Shown here one piece after another: positions 55,979 through 64,000 of a stretch of DNA of 64,000 nt. The position numbers and the translations under genes are program-made. The stretch is from Devosia sp. FKR38 (GTDB lineage Bacteria > Pseudomonadota > Alphaproteobacteria > Rhizobiales > Devosiaceae). The notes under the pieces are model-generated. The model made no database searches. It had not been told where the DNA came from and saw only the letters and a list, made by a program, of their open reading frames with translations. Location of the stretch: NCBI RefSeq assembly GCF_005222805.1, contig NZ_STGC01000002.1:447836-511835 (forward strand). The letters run 5' to 3'. Positions within the stretch are counted from its first letter, which is position 1. Every line of letters begins with the position of its first letter.

Positions 55979-56009
55979 AAAAAAAGAACCCCGCGCCAGT
56001 GGCGCGGGG
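55979..56009 (-). terminator. Minus-strand terminator downstream of dnaA
   Basis: CCCCGCGCC (55989-55997), AGT, GGCGCGGGG (56001-56009); the minus strand continues TTCTTTTTTT. It lies about 140 nt beyond the dnaA stop and after the convergent AKR gene. Confidence 0.85.
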
Positions 56010-56090
56010 CTGAATGTGTCGACAGACGGCGCGGGCTTCGTGCCCTGCGCGCGCCCGCCTTCGCGGGGGCAGGCTCCGCGCTTCCGGGCG

Positions 56091-56150
56091 TAACCAGCTC
56101 AAAAGGCTCCACTGGAGCCTTTTGACCGCGCCAAGCGCGGCCGCTGGTTA
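56091..56150. repeat. Nested inverted repeats at the dnaA 3' end
   Basis: Outer arms TAACCAGC (56091-56098) and GCTGGTTA (56143-56150) are perfect complements. Inside are TCAAAAGGCTCCA-C-TGGAGCCTTTTGA (56099-56125) and CCGCGC-CAA-GCGCGG. The TAA stop of dnaA lies in the outer right arm. It can terminate in both directions between convergent genes. Confidence 0.7.
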
Positions 56151-57698
56151 CTCCTCGAGCATGCGCTTGAGCAGCTCGATCTCCTGGGCCAGTTCGACAT
56201 CATCCTTGATCATCTGCTCGACCTTGCGCACGGAGTGCAAAACCGTGGTGTGGTCGCGTCCGCCGAAGCGACGGCCGATTTCGGGCAGCGAGCGCGAGGT
56301 CAGCGCCTTGGCCAGGAACATGGCGATCTGGCGCGGCCGCACCACATCGCGCGAGCGGCGGGCCGAGAGCAGTTCGTTGCGCGGCACCTTATAGTGGCGC
56401 GAGACCATGCGCAGAATGTCCTCGATGCGCACGCGGCGCACCTCGCGGCTGCGGATGAGGTCGCCCAGGGTCTTTTCGGCCAGGGGAACAGTGACCAGTT
56501 CGCCGGTCAGCTGGTTGGCGGCGACGAGGCGATTGACGGCGCCGTCGAGGTCGCGGCCATGGCTGATGACGGCGCGGGCGATATAGTCGATCACCGGGGC
56601 CGGGAAATGCATGCCATAGCGCGCGGTGGCCTGGTCGGCGCGGCGCTGCACGATGGCGCGGCGCAGTTCGAGATCAAAGCCGGAGATCGGCACAACCAGC
56701 CCGCCCGAGAGGCGCGAGCGGACGCGCTCATCGAGCATTTCGAGATCGCGCGGCGGCGCATCGCCGGCCACCACGACCTGCTTGGCGCCGGTGAGCAGCG
56801 TGCCCAGCGTATGGCCGAATTCGGTGGCCGACTTGCCCTGCAGGAACTGCATGTCGTCGATCAGCAGCAGGTCGACGCGGCGCAGCCATTCCTTGAAGCC
56901 GAGCGCGGACTGGCGCTGCACGGCGGTGATGAAATGGTACATGAAGTGGTCGGCCGTCAGATAGACGATGTTCTTGCTGGCATCGGCCGACTGCACGGCA
57001 TGGGCAATGGCGTTGAGCAGGTGGGATTTGCCCAGGCCGACGGTGGAATGAATATAGACCGGGTTGAAGGTCACGGTGTTGTTGGCGGCGGCATTGGCGA
57101 TCTGCTTGGCGACGCCAAAGGCCATTTCATTGGCTTCGCCGGCCACGAAGCTGTCAAAGGTCATGCGCGGATCGATGGCGCTGCCCGACAGGGCATCGCC
57201 CTTGGGCTGGGCCGCCGCGTCGCGGGGGAAGCGCGCCACGGTGGAGGCCGGCGTGGGGGCATTGGCGGCAGCGGGCGCCGCTGGCTCTTCGGCGACCGGG
57301 ACCTCGGCGACAGCGGGGGTCAGGCGCGGACGGGCCTGACCATTGACGCGCAGGGTCACCTGGATGCGGCTGACCGATTCCGCGTCCTGGCGGAAGGCCT
57401 CCAGAATCCGGTCGGCGTAGTTGGACTGCACCCAGGAGCAGAGGAAGCGCGTGGGCGCAGACAGATGCACGACGTCGTCGACGATCTCTTCGAGCTCAAG
57501 GCTGGCGAACCAGGAGGTGAACACATCGGCGCCCACCGAGGTCTTGATCCGCGCACGCACCCGGTTCCAGAGATCGCGCTGGCCTTCGGAGGTGTCGGAC
57601 GTGGTCATGACAGGGGTATCGCCTTTGGTGGTCAGGGGGATGGTGGCCGGAAGGGGGGTTCCCCAGTCCGGCTGTCCGGCGGTCGCCTGTCGCGTCAT
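56148..57698 (-). CDS. dnaA: Chromosomal replication initiator DnaA
   Basis: Cytoplasmic AAA+ initiator of 516 aa. Domain I has [28 protein letters not shown]. The AAA+ core has [25 protein letters not shown] (Walker A GLGKS), and [13 protein letters not shown]. Domain IV ends with the DnaA-box-binding [21 protein letters not shown]. Start MTRQATAGQ at 57698 is chosen because GAGG lies upstream; a longer in-frame start exists at 57809. It precedes (in its direction) a 2.2-kb gap before dnaN that holds an SDR and AKR on the opposite strand. Confidence 0.97.
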   Translation of the reverse strand: MTRQATAGQPDWGTPLPATIPLTTKGDTPVMTTSDTSEGQRDLWNRVRARIKTSVGADVFTSWFASLELEEIVDDVVHLSAPTRFLCSWVQSNYADRILEAFRQDAESVSRIQVTLRVNGQARPRLTPAVAEVPVAEEPAAPAAANAPTPASTVARFPRDAAAQPKGDALSGSAIDPRMTFDSFVAGEANEMAFGVAKQIANAAANNTVTFNPVYIHSTVGLGKSHLLNAIAHAVQSADASKNIVYLTADHFMYHFITAVQRQSALGFKEWLRRVDLLLIDDMQFLQGKSATEFGHTLGTLLTGAKQVVVAGDAPPRDLEMLDERVRSRLSGGLVVPISGFDLELRRAIVQRRADQATARYGMHFPAPVIDYIARAVISHGRDLDGAVNRLVAANQLTGELVTVPLAEKTLGDLIRSREVRRVRIEDILRMVSRHYKVPRNELLSARRSRDVVRPRQIAMFLAKALTSRSLPEIGRRFGGRDHTTVLHSVRKVEQMIKDDVELAQEIELLKRMLEE

Positions 57699-58438
57699 TG
57701 TCAGCCTCGTTTCTTCTCGCCGGCCGGTCCGCAAAGTCCCGCCGGCAGCATTCTTGTTTTCCCAGGGCCGTATCGTGTGGTCCACGCGGCCATGGCTTCG
57801 CCCCTGCATCCGCTCGCGCAGACACGCTCTCTCTATCCGGCGGTTGCTGCCGCCGGCGTCTTACGCTTTTCTATCGTGAACCCGGCCAGATCTGGCCTGT
57901 GTCGATAAACTACAACATGGTTGCCGAACGGATGCGCAAGTGCGCGAACTGCTTACGCAGCCCTCACCTGTCATCATGTCCGGCCTAAACCGAAACCGAG
58001 TAAAATCTGCCCCAAATAGTGCCCTGACAGCCAGTGTTGGATCGCTCGTATGTGGCGTCCTGCTCAAGCTGACGAGATCACTTTAGAGGGACGATTTTGG
58101 GCTCGCAACCGGGGAATCGGAAAAATGGGGGCTTGACTCTGAGTGAGAGTTTTTCGCTCTCCCACCCCCTTCCGCATGGATCCAAACCAAGCGTTTGTGA
58201 CTCCATGCAGAATCTCCTGGACGGGTCGCCTGGCACACCAAAATAATTTTTCCGGTGCGACCATTCTGCTCACCCCCCGCTGTCATGAAGACATTTTCAC
58301 GACAGCGCGAACCGGCAACAAACTCCTGGCATTACTGAATAAAAACGCACACTTAGGCCGAAAACCGGCGCCGGGACACCCGTCACGAAAATGACAAGAG
58401 GGCTGGCGGACGGAAAAGCATGCCCAAACGACCGGCAA
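57699..58438. other. About 740-nt non-coding region between rpsT terminator and dnaA
   Basis: No gene with a credible start was seen. One candidate DnaA box, TGTCGATAA (57900-57908, one mismatch to TGTGGATAA), and the palindrome GGCCAGATCTGGCC (57884-57897) lie close to dnaA. Two GACTC sites (GANTC, CcrM targets) occur near 58134 and 58199. AT-richer stretches occur around 58240-58350. A single box is too few to claim an origin. Confidence 0.45.
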
Positions 58439-58441
58439 AGA

Positions 58442-58467
58442 AAATGGGCTCCGCAAGGAGCCCATTT
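58442..58467 (-). terminator. Terminator of rpsT
   Basis: AAATGGGCTCC (58442-58452), loop GCAA, GGAGCCCATTT (58457-58467); the minus strand continues TCTTTG. It follows rpsT by 47 nt. Confidence 0.85.
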
Positions 58468-58513
58468 ATCGGATCACACCAACCGCCCCGACGGGCTGGT
58501 TGGAAGAGTGGTT

Positions 58514-58780
58514 TCAGGCGCTGAGAGCCTTCACGCGGCTGTTCAGGCGGCTCACCTTGCGAGCGGCCAGATTGGCGTGAACGATGCCCTTGGTGGCAGC
58601 CCGGTTGATCTCGGGAGCCGCAACAGCCAGGGCTTCCATGGCCAGCTTGTGGTCGCCGGCAACAATGGCTTCTTCAACCTTGCGGATGAAGGTGCGGACG
58701 CGCGAACGGCGCGACTTGTTGACCGCGGTGCGGGCTTCGATCTTGCGGGTAGCCTTTTTGGCTGAAGGCGTATTGGCCAT
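58514..58780 (-). CDS. rpsT: 30S ribosomal protein S20
   Basis: Ribosomal protein of 88 aa, very basic. It starts [34 protein letters not shown] and ends [14 protein letters not shown]. It binds 16S rRNA. Start at 58780 follows AGAGGACC. dnaA lies next on the same strand, as in most Hyphomicrobiales. Confidence 0.96.
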   Translation of the reverse strand: MANTPSAKKATRKIEARTAVNKSRRSRVRTFIRKVEEAIVAGDHKLAMEALAVAAPEINRAATKGIVHANLAARKVSRLNSRVKALSA

Positions 58781-58933
58781 AATGGTCCTCTTGGCGTCCA
58801 ACCGGCCGATCGCGCCACGAGGTCGCATGCGTCCGGGATGAAATGAAATCGGCGGCTTTCGACTGCCGCCAAGTTGGTGGGTCTATAGGGGAAGCCAGGG
58901 TTAGCGTCAACTGGATTCAGCCCCGGCGCCGGG

Positions 58934-59821
58934 TCAGGGCTGCATCTGGCACAGCGGGCAAAAAAAGCTCGAGCGGCCCGACTGCACGATCCGGGTGACT
59001 GTGCCGTGGCAGCCCGGGGTGGGACAGGGCTCACCCTCGCGGTCATAGACGGCGAAATTGTGCTGGAAATAGCCCGAGCCGCCCTCGGCATTGCGGAAGT
59101 CGCGCAGGGTCGAGCCGCCCGAGACAATGGCCTCGCCCAGCACCTGGCGCACAGCCTGCACCAGATCCTCCAGCGCCGGCTTGGGGCCGCCGGCGGCGGT
59201 CACAAGGCTCCCCGCCAACACGGTGGGCAGGATATGGGAGCGATGCAGCGCCTCGGACACATAGATATTGCCCAGGCCGGCCACCACCCGCTGGTCGAGC
59301 AGCGCTGCCTTGATGGGGGTCTTCTTGCCAACAAAAGCCCTGGCCAGCGCCGCCGCGTTGAAGTCATTGCCCAGCGGCTCTGGCCCCAGGCCACTGAGAT
59401 AAGGACTGGCGGCGACATCGTCATAGAGATCGAGAAAGCCGAAGCGGCGCGGATCGGCATAAATGAGGTGGCTCTTGCCATGGGCGGGATGGGCAATGTC
59501 GAACACCAGATGGTCGTGCTTTGGCGCCGTGCCCGGCTCATAATAGCGCGGGGCCTTGTCGATGCCGTGTTCGGCAAAGCGCCAGGAGCCGGTCATGCCC
59601 AGATGGCTGAGCATGGTGCGGCCGCTCTCGAGCCCGATCAGCAGATATTTGGCGCGCCGGCCGACGCTGGCAATGGTGTCGCCTTCCAGCCCGGCCTTGA
59701 GTCCGGAAGGAAAGGGAAAGCGCAGATCGGCCCGGTTGAGCGTGACGGTTTCGATGCGGGCGCCGGCCAGCCAGGGCTCCAGGCCCCGGCGCACCGTTTC
59801 CACCTCGGGCAGTTCGGGCAT
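58934..59821 (-). CDS. mutM: Bifunctional DNA-formamidopyrimidine glycosylase / AP lyase
   Basis: Cytoplasmic base-excision enzyme of 295 aa that removes oxidised purines such as 8-oxoguanine. Pro 2 and Glu 3 in MPELPEVETVRRGLEP are the catalytic N-terminus. KTPIKAALLDQRVVAGLGNIYVSEALHR holds a catalytic Lys, and the zinc finger CPTPGCHGTVTRIVQSGRSSFFCPLC closes the protein. The proximal part of the frame extends far upstream without a start; ATG 59821 is correct by the conserved MPELPEVE. It diverges from ubiE. Confidence 0.96.
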   Translation of the reverse strand: MPELPEVETVRRGLEPWLAGARIETVTLNRADLRFPFPSGLKAGLEGDTIASVGRRAKYLLIGLESGRTMLSHLGMTGSWRFAEHGIDKAPRYYEPGTAPKHDHLVFDIAHPAHGKSHLIYADPRRFGFLDLYDDVAASPYLSGLGPEPLGNDFNAAALARAFVGKKTPIKAALLDQRVVAGLGNIYVSEALHRSHILPTVLAGSLVTAAGGPKPALEDLVQAVRQVLGEAIVSGGSTLRDFRNAEGGSGYFQHNFAVYDREGEPCPTPGCHGTVTRIVQSGRSSFFCPLCQMQP

Positions 59822-59938
59822 GTTTGGATCTCTTTCACCTGTGCGACTTTGCGCCATGGCAAAGCCGGATCGGGTTGAATATGGTGCGCGCCGACAGACT
59901 AGAGAAGTGTTTTCCCTCAGGCGGATTGGACCCATGCC

Positions 59939-60703
59939 ATGACCCAGGCCCACGAGACCACCCATTTCGGCGAGCAGACCGTTGCGCTCGATGACAAGCA
60001 GGGGCTGGTCAACAAGGTGTTTCACGGCGTGGCGGACCGCTATGACCTGATGAATGACCTGATGAGCATGGGCATCCACCGGCTGTGGAAGAATGCCATG
60101 GTCGCCGATCTGGCGCCGCCCAAGTCCGGCAGCCGACCCTATCGCGTGCTCGACATGGCCGGCGGCACCGGCGATATCGCCGAGCGCATCATCAATGCCT
60201 CGGTGGGCTATGCCGAGGTGGTGGTCAGCGACATCAATTCGGACATGCTGCGGGTGGGCGCCGAGCGCGCCAAGTCCTGGCGCTTTCCGGCCCAGGCCAG
60301 TTTCGTCGAGGCCAATGCCGAGGAGCTGCCGTTCGAGAGCAACAGCTTTGACGCCTATACGATTGCCTTTGGCATCCGCAACGTGCCGCGCATCCAGAAG
60401 GCGCTCAACGAAGCCCATCGCGTGCTCAAGCGCGGCGGCCGCATTCTGGTGCTCGAATTCAGCCAGGTCGATGTGCCGGGCATGGACGTGGTCTACAAGG
60501 CCTTTTCCGACACCATTATCCCGCCCATGGGCAGGCTGGTGACGGGCGATGCGCAGCCCTATCAATATCTGGTGGAATCGATCCGCAAGTTCCCCAGCCC
60601 GCCGCAGTTCCAGTCCATGCTGGTCGAGGCCGGCTTCAAGCGCAGCAAATACACCTCTTATACGGGCAATGTGGCGACGCTGTTCTCGGGATGGAAGCTC
60701 TAG
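59939..60703 (+). CDS. ubiE: Ubiquinone/menaquinone methyltransferase
   Basis: Cytoplasmic SAM-dependent C-methyltransferase of 254 aa for ubiquinone synthesis. The SAM motif [15 protein letters not shown] is near residue 68, and the UbiE-specific [25 protein letters not shown] follows. It starts [15 protein letters not shown] at 59939. It is followed 3 nt later by ubiB and probably cotranscribed. It diverges from mutM with a 117-nt promoter region. Confidence 0.96.
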   Translation: MTQAHETTHFGEQTVALDDKQGLVNKVFHGVADRYDLMNDLMSMGIHRLWKNAMVADLAPPKSGSRPYRVLDMAGGTGDIAERIINASVGYAEVVVSDINSDMLRVGAERAKSWRFPAQASFVEANAEELPFESNSFDAYTIAFGIRNVPRIQKALNEAHRVLKRGGRILVLEFSQVDVPGMDVVYKAFSDTIIPPMGRLVTGDAQPYQYLVESIRKFPSPPQFQSMLVEAGFKRSKYTSYTGNVATLFSGWKL

Positions 60704-60706
60704 AAC

Positions 60707-62266
60707 ATGCTGATCTCCGCCTATTTCCGCCTGCTGCGGGCCGGTTACGTCCTGGCGCGCGAAGGCGCATTGTCCATCATCTCGATTGATGGCCTGCCGC
60801 CGGCCCTGGCGCCGCTGCGCCTGGGCATCTGGCTGGGGCGGCTGATCGAGCGGCCCAGCGTGCGCCAGACGGGCCATGTCGAACGGCTCAATGCCGCGCT
60901 CAACCGGCTGGGCCCCACCTATGTCAAGTTCGGCCAGACGCTGGCCACCCGCCCCGATGTGGTGGGTGTCGCCGTGGCGCAGGATCTGGCAGGCCTGCAG
61001 GACCGCATGGCGCCCTTTGATCCCAAGCTGGTGCCGGCCATCCTCACCGAAGCGCTGGGCGACAAGGCCGCCGAGCTGACGCAGATGAGCCCGCCGATCG
61101 CTGCGGCCTCGATTGCCCAGGTGCACAAGGCCATGCTGGTGCCGGCCGAAGGCCTGCGCCGCGCGGTGGCGGTCAAGCTGCTGCGCCCGGGCGTCGAGCA
61201 GCGCTTCCGCTCCGATATCGAGAGCTTTTATGCCGTGGCGCGGCTGGCCGATCGCTTCGTGCGCTCCACCAAGCGCCTGCGGCCGATCGAAGTGGTCGAA
61301 ACGCTGGACCGCTCGGCCCAGCTCGAGCTCGACCTGCGGCTCGAGGCCGCCGCCATTTCCGAAATGGCCGAGAACATCAAGGACGATACCGGCTTTGTCA
61401 TCCCCACCGTCAGCTGGGACCATGTGGCCCATAATGTGCTGACCACCAGCTGGGTCGAGGGCATTCCGATCCGCGACCATGCCGCGCTTGATGCGGCCGG
61501 GGTGGATCGCAAGGCGCTGGCGGCGACGCTGCTGCAGAGCTTTCTCAAGCATGCCATCCGCGACGGCTTCTTTCACGCCGACATGCACCCGGGCAATCTG
61601 TTCGCCGATCCGCGCAGCAATGGCGTGATCGCGGTGGATTTCGGCATCATGGGCCGCATCAATCGCAAGGAGCGGCGCTTCCTCGCGGATATCCTTTATG
61701 GCTTCATCACCCGCAACTACCGGCTGGTGGCGGAGCGGCATTTCGAGATCGGCTATGTGCCGGCCAACAAGTCGGTCGAAGACTTCGCGCTGGCCATCCG
61801 CTCGATCGGCGAGCCGCTGCATGGACGCACGGCGCGCGACATTTCCATGGCCCGCGTGCTGGGCCAGTTGTTTGCCATCACCGACCTGTTCGACATGCAG
61901 ACCCGGCCCGAGCTGGTGCTGCTGCAAAAGTCGATGGTGCTGGTGGAAGGCGTATCGCGGGCGCTCGATCCCGATCTCGATATCTGGACAGTGGCCGAGC
62001 CGGTGGTGGGCGACTGGCTGCGCAAGGAAGCTGGCCCGCTGGGCCAGATCGAGACGCTCACCGAACATGTCAAAACCGCCGCCACGGCCGCCGGACGTCT
62101 GCCCACGATCCTGGCGCAGGCCGAGCTGGCGTTGGCCGATTATCATGCCAACAAGCATCGCCGGTCCGATCCGCTGCTGCGCGGCGCGCTGTTGACGCTC
62201 ATGGGCCTGGCCGGGCTGATGCTGGCGATCGGACTGTGGCGGATTATCACGCTGCCAGGGGTTTAG
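60707..62266 (+). CDS. ubiB: Ubiquinone biosynthesis kinase-like protein UbiB
   Basis: 519 aa with the atypical kinase-like fold. The KxGQ motif in YVKFGQTLATRPDVV (residues about 72-86), the nucleotide-site Lys in RRAVAVKLLRP and the DFG-like VDFGIMGR are present. Two hydrophobic C-terminal segments (ALLTLMGLAGLMLAIGLWRI) anchor it in the inner membrane. It supports ubiquinone synthesis or delivery. It sits 3 nt behind ubiE. The coaBC gene usually found next in Rhizobiales is missing; dut follows. Confidence 0.95.
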   Translation: MLISAYFRLLRAGYVLAREGALSIISIDGLPPALAPLRLGIWLGRLIERPSVRQTGHVERLNAALNRLGPTYVKFGQTLATRPDVVGVAVAQDLAGLQDRMAPFDPKLVPAILTEALGDKAAELTQMSPPIAAASIAQVHKAMLVPAEGLRRAVAVKLLRPGVEQRFRSDIESFYAVARLADRFVRSTKRLRPIEVVETLDRSAQLELDLRLEAAAISEMAENIKDDTGFVIPTVSWDHVAHNVLTTSWVEGIPIRDHAALDAAGVDRKALAATLLQSFLKHAIRDGFFHADMHPGNLFADPRSNGVIAVDFGIMGRINRKERRFLADILYGFITRNYRLVAERHFEIGYVPANKSVEDFALAIRSIGEPLHGRTARDISMARVLGQLFAITDLFDMQTRPELVLLQKSMVLVEGVSRALDPDLDIWTVAEPVVGDWLRKEAGPLGQIETLTEHVKTAATAAGRLPTILAQAELALADYHANKHRRSDPLLRGALLTLMGLAGLMLAIGLWRIITLPGV

Positions 62267-62333
62267 GGCGCTTGTCGGCTTGCCCGCCAGGCCCTAGATT
62301 GTGTAGCAATCAGAACAATTTGCGAGTGTGGTG

Positions 62334-62804
62334 ATGCCATCCAGCTCCGTCTCGATCGCGCTGCGCTGGCTGGAGCATGGCCAAGGCCTGCCCCTGCCCG
62401 CCCGGCAGACGGCGGGCGCCGCGGGCATGGATCTGGTGGCTGCGCTGGCGCCGGGCGCCGACATGGTGCTGCCGCCCGGCGGACGGGGCGTGGTGCCCTG
62501 TGGCTTTGCCATGGCGCTGCCCATCGGCTTTGAGGCGCAGGTGCGGCCGCGCTCGGGGCTGGCAGTCAAGTTCGGCGTGACGGTGCTCAATGCGCCGGGC
62601 ACGATCGACGCCGATTATCGGGGCGAGGTGATGGTGCCCCTGATCAATCTGGGCGCCGAGGATTTTGTGGTCCAACGCGGTGATCGCATCGCCCAGATGG
62701 TCATCGCAGCCGTACAACCAGCAGAATTTCGGCTTGAGGAGACGCTTGATGAAACGGAACGCGGCGACAAGGGTTTCGGTTCGACTGGCCACCGCAGGGG
62801 CTAG
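62334..62804 (+). CDS. dut: dUTP diphosphatase
   Basis: Cytoplasmic trimeric enzyme of 156 aa. It hydrolyses dUTP to dUMP, keeping uracil out of DNA. The motifs [47 protein letters not shown] and the C-terminal P-loop-like [12 protein letters not shown] are intact. ATG 62334 is chosen; a GTG two codons upstream is possible. It overlaps the DUF2259 gene by 56 nt. Confidence 0.94.
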   Translation: MPSSSVSIALRWLEHGQGLPLPARQTAGAAGMDLVAALAPGADMVLPPGGRGVVPCGFAMALPIGFEAQVRPRSGLAVKFGVTVLNAPGTIDADYRGEVMVPLINLGAEDFVVQRGDRIAQMVIAAVQPAEFRLEETLDETERGDKGFGSTGHRRG

Positions 62805-63504
62805 CCTGCTGGCGGGCCTGGCACTGGCTGTCAGCCCCGTCTGGGCCGGCGATCGGGCCCTGCTCGAGGTGATCGGCTATTCCTCGGACAGCCATTACTT
62901 CGCCTTCGAGGAATTTGGCATCCAGGATGGCTCGGGCTTTGCCTATTCCAATATCTATGTGGTCGATCTGACCGAGGACAATTGGGTGGTCGGCACCCCG
63001 GTGCGCAAGCAGGCCGACGACGAAAAGACGCCACTGACCGCGGTGCGGGCCGATGCGGTCGAGAAAGCAGGCGATATCCTGGCGACGCTGGGGATCGAGG
63101 CCCCAGCCCAGGTGCTGGCCATGGTGGGGGATGGCGCGCCGGACCAGACCGGGGAGACCCTGCGTTTCGGCCTGCCGCGCTATAGTGACGGCACGGTGGA
63201 CGGCGACTATCTGCTCTCGCTCAAGACCGCGGAGGCCCAGGCCATGACGCCCTGCAATGCCTGGTTCGGGGCGCAGGCGCTGGGCTTTACGCTCAGTGTC
63301 GAGGACAAGGGCGCAGTCCGCGAGGTGCATGCCGACGAAACCCTGCCACGCTCGCGCGGCTGTCCGGTGAGCTATCGCATCCATGCGGTGCTGGCGCCGT
63401 GGACGGATGATCCCCTGCCCCATGCCGTGGCCCTGATCTCGGTGTTTGCCCAGGGCTTTGAAGGGCCGGACCGGCGGTTTGTCGCGGTGCCCCTTGCCTT
63501 CTGA
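62749..63504 (+). CDS. DUF2259 secreted protein
   Basis: Predicted exported protein of 251 aa. The start [21 protein letters not shown] at 62749 begins a signal peptide and follows GAGGAG at a good distance. The body contains [41 protein letters not shown], the conserved N-terminal part of DUF2259. Function is unknown. Its reading frame overlaps the dut 3' end by 56 nt and the following MoeB/ThiF-type frame by about 10 nt. Confidence 0.88.
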   Translation: MKRNAATRVSVRLATAGASLLAGLALAVSPVWAGDRALLEVIGYSSDSHYFAFEEFGIQDGSGFAYSNIYVVDLTEDNWVVGTPVRKQADDEKTPLTAVRADAVEKAGDILATLGIEAPAQVLAMVGDGAPDQTGETLRFGLPRYSDGTVDGDYLLSLKTAEAQAMTPCNAWFGAQALGFTLSVEDKGAVREVHADETLPRSRGCPVSYRIHAVLAPWTDDPLPHAVALISVFAQGFEGPDRRFVAVPLAF

Positions 63505-64000
63505 ACCCCTGTCGCCAGAGGAAACCCGCCGCTACGGGCGGCATCTGGTGCTCAAGGGCATGGGCGGGCGCGGGCAGCAGGCACTCAAGGCCGCGCGCGT
63601 GCTGGTGGTCGGCGCGGGCGGGCTGGGCAGCCCGGTCATTGCCTATCTGGCCGGCGCCGGCGTCGGCACGCTGGGCATAGCCGAGCATGACAGCATTGCC
63701 CTTTCCAACCTGCAGCGGCAGGTGATCCACACCAGCGCCGGCATTGGCCTGGGCAAAGCCGAAAGCGCGCGGGATTTTGTCGCCGGGCTCAACCCGCATG
63801 TCGATGTGCGCCTGTTGCCCCAGGTGACGGCGGCCAATGCGGCCGGGACCCTGCGGGACTATGATTTAGTGCTCGACGGCACCGACAATCTGGCGACGCG
63901 GCGGGCCGTTGCGGCGGCGGCCGCTGCAGCCGGGATCCCGCTGGTCTCGGGCGCGGTGTCGATGTTTGATGGCCAGGTCACGGTTTTTGCGCCCGGCGGG
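63494..64000 (+). CDS. MoeB/ThiF-type adenylyltransferase (partial, 3' end outside)
   Basis: The frame from TTG 63494 encodes SPEETRRYGRHLVLKGMGGRGQQ, then the ATP site VLVVGAGGLGSPVIAYLAGAGVGTLGIAEHD, SNLQRQVIHTSAGIGLGKAESA and LVLDGTDNLATRR. These are features of the E1-like family that adenylates MoaD or ThiS. The start is uncertain, since no ATG lies in frame near it; TTG overlaps the DUF2259 stop. It continues past the right edge of the window. Molybdopterin (MoeB) and thiamine (ThiF) roles cannot be separated here. Confidence 0.85.
   Translation, partial: MPSEPLSPEETRRYGRHLVLKGMGGRGQQALKAARVLVVGAGGLGSPVIAYLAGAGVGTLGIAEHDSIALSNLQRQVIHTSAGIGLGKAESARDFVAGLNPHVDVRLLPQVTAANAAGTLRDYDLVLDGTDNLATRRAVAAAAAAAGIPLVSGAVSMFDGQVTVFAPGG

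Noticed and set aside
57884-57908. Possible oriC next to dnaA
   Set aside because: Only one near-consensus DnaA box was found and no AT-rich unwinding element next to clustered boxes, so it was not called as an origin.
59822-62158. Long upstream extension of the mutM frame, antisense to ubiB and ubiE
   Set aside because: MutM must start with Pro-Glu at positions 2-3 for catalysis, which fixes the start at 59821. The rest is an antisense shadow.

Overview
The window looks like chromosomal DNA of an alphaproteobacterium of the order Hyphomicrobiales, most probably Devosiaceae (Devosia-like). This placement is inference from gene content and style: high GC, Xre/RES and HicAB modules, a RegB/RegA pair, DUF2852, DUF2259, MmcB, the dnaA-rpsT-mutM-ubiE-ubiB block, and short palindromic intergenic repeats. 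No 16S rRNA or tRNA gene was seen. Coding density is high, with many 1-4 nt stop/start overlaps (ATGA, GTGA, TGATG) indicating tight operons.

Layout. 1-3.4 kb: a minus-strand Mn/Fe ABC importer (sitABCD-like; sitD runs off the left edge) behind a Mur/Fur-type box. 3.5-5.8 kb: a GntR(YtrA)-ABC exporter operon behind a perfect inverted-repeat operator. 5.9-13.5 kb: cutC, aqpZ, a FhuF-like ferric reductase, an SH3 protein, a 2-hydroxyacid dehydrogenase, rbfA-truB, and a membrane protein flanked by two micro-proteins of 24-25 aa. 13.7-24.4 kb: a nine-gene minus-strand operon for reductive pyrimidine catabolism (dihydropyrimidinase, beta-ureidopropionase, beta-alanine:pyruvate aminotransferase, malonate-semialdehyde dehydrogenase, a NUDIX protein and an NMT1-type ABC importer). 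A RutR-like regulator diverges from it, with a RutR-type box between. 24.5-31.2 kb: a GGDEF protein, a short RlpA, a pseudo-receiver protein, and an operon of three MFS paralogues with mmcB among them. 31.2-40.8 kb: a beta-CASP RNA hydrolase, RegA/RegB, DUF2852, a YgjP-like metallopeptidase, an L,D-transpeptidase and a class A PBP with a DPxTG-repeat tail. 41-46 kb: dadA/Lrp, a secreted HExxH protein, ArsR with an ArsK-like MFS, and an LLM flavin oxidoreductase. 46.2-48.9 kb: an accessory patch of two tail-to-tail toxin-antitoxin modules, a diverged remnant of the gyrB 3' end, and a nitrilase-family hydrolase. 48.9-58.8 kb: gyrB, recF, dnaN, a two-gene SDR/AKR cassette on the opposite strand, dnaA and rpsT. 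58.9-64 kb: mutM, ubiE, ubiB, dut, a DUF2259 protein and a partial MoeB/ThiF gene.

The clearest integrated system is the pyrimidine operon: dihydrouracil would be opened, decarbamoylated, transaminated and oxidised to acetyl-CoA, while the dihydropyrimidine dehydrogenase (PreTA) is not in the window. The points most worth a second look are the duplicated gyrB terminus beside the toxin-antitoxin patch, palindromic repeats that supply stop codons of convergent genes, the tandem MFS/MmcB operon, the PBP repeat tail, and the cassette splitting dnaA from dnaN.
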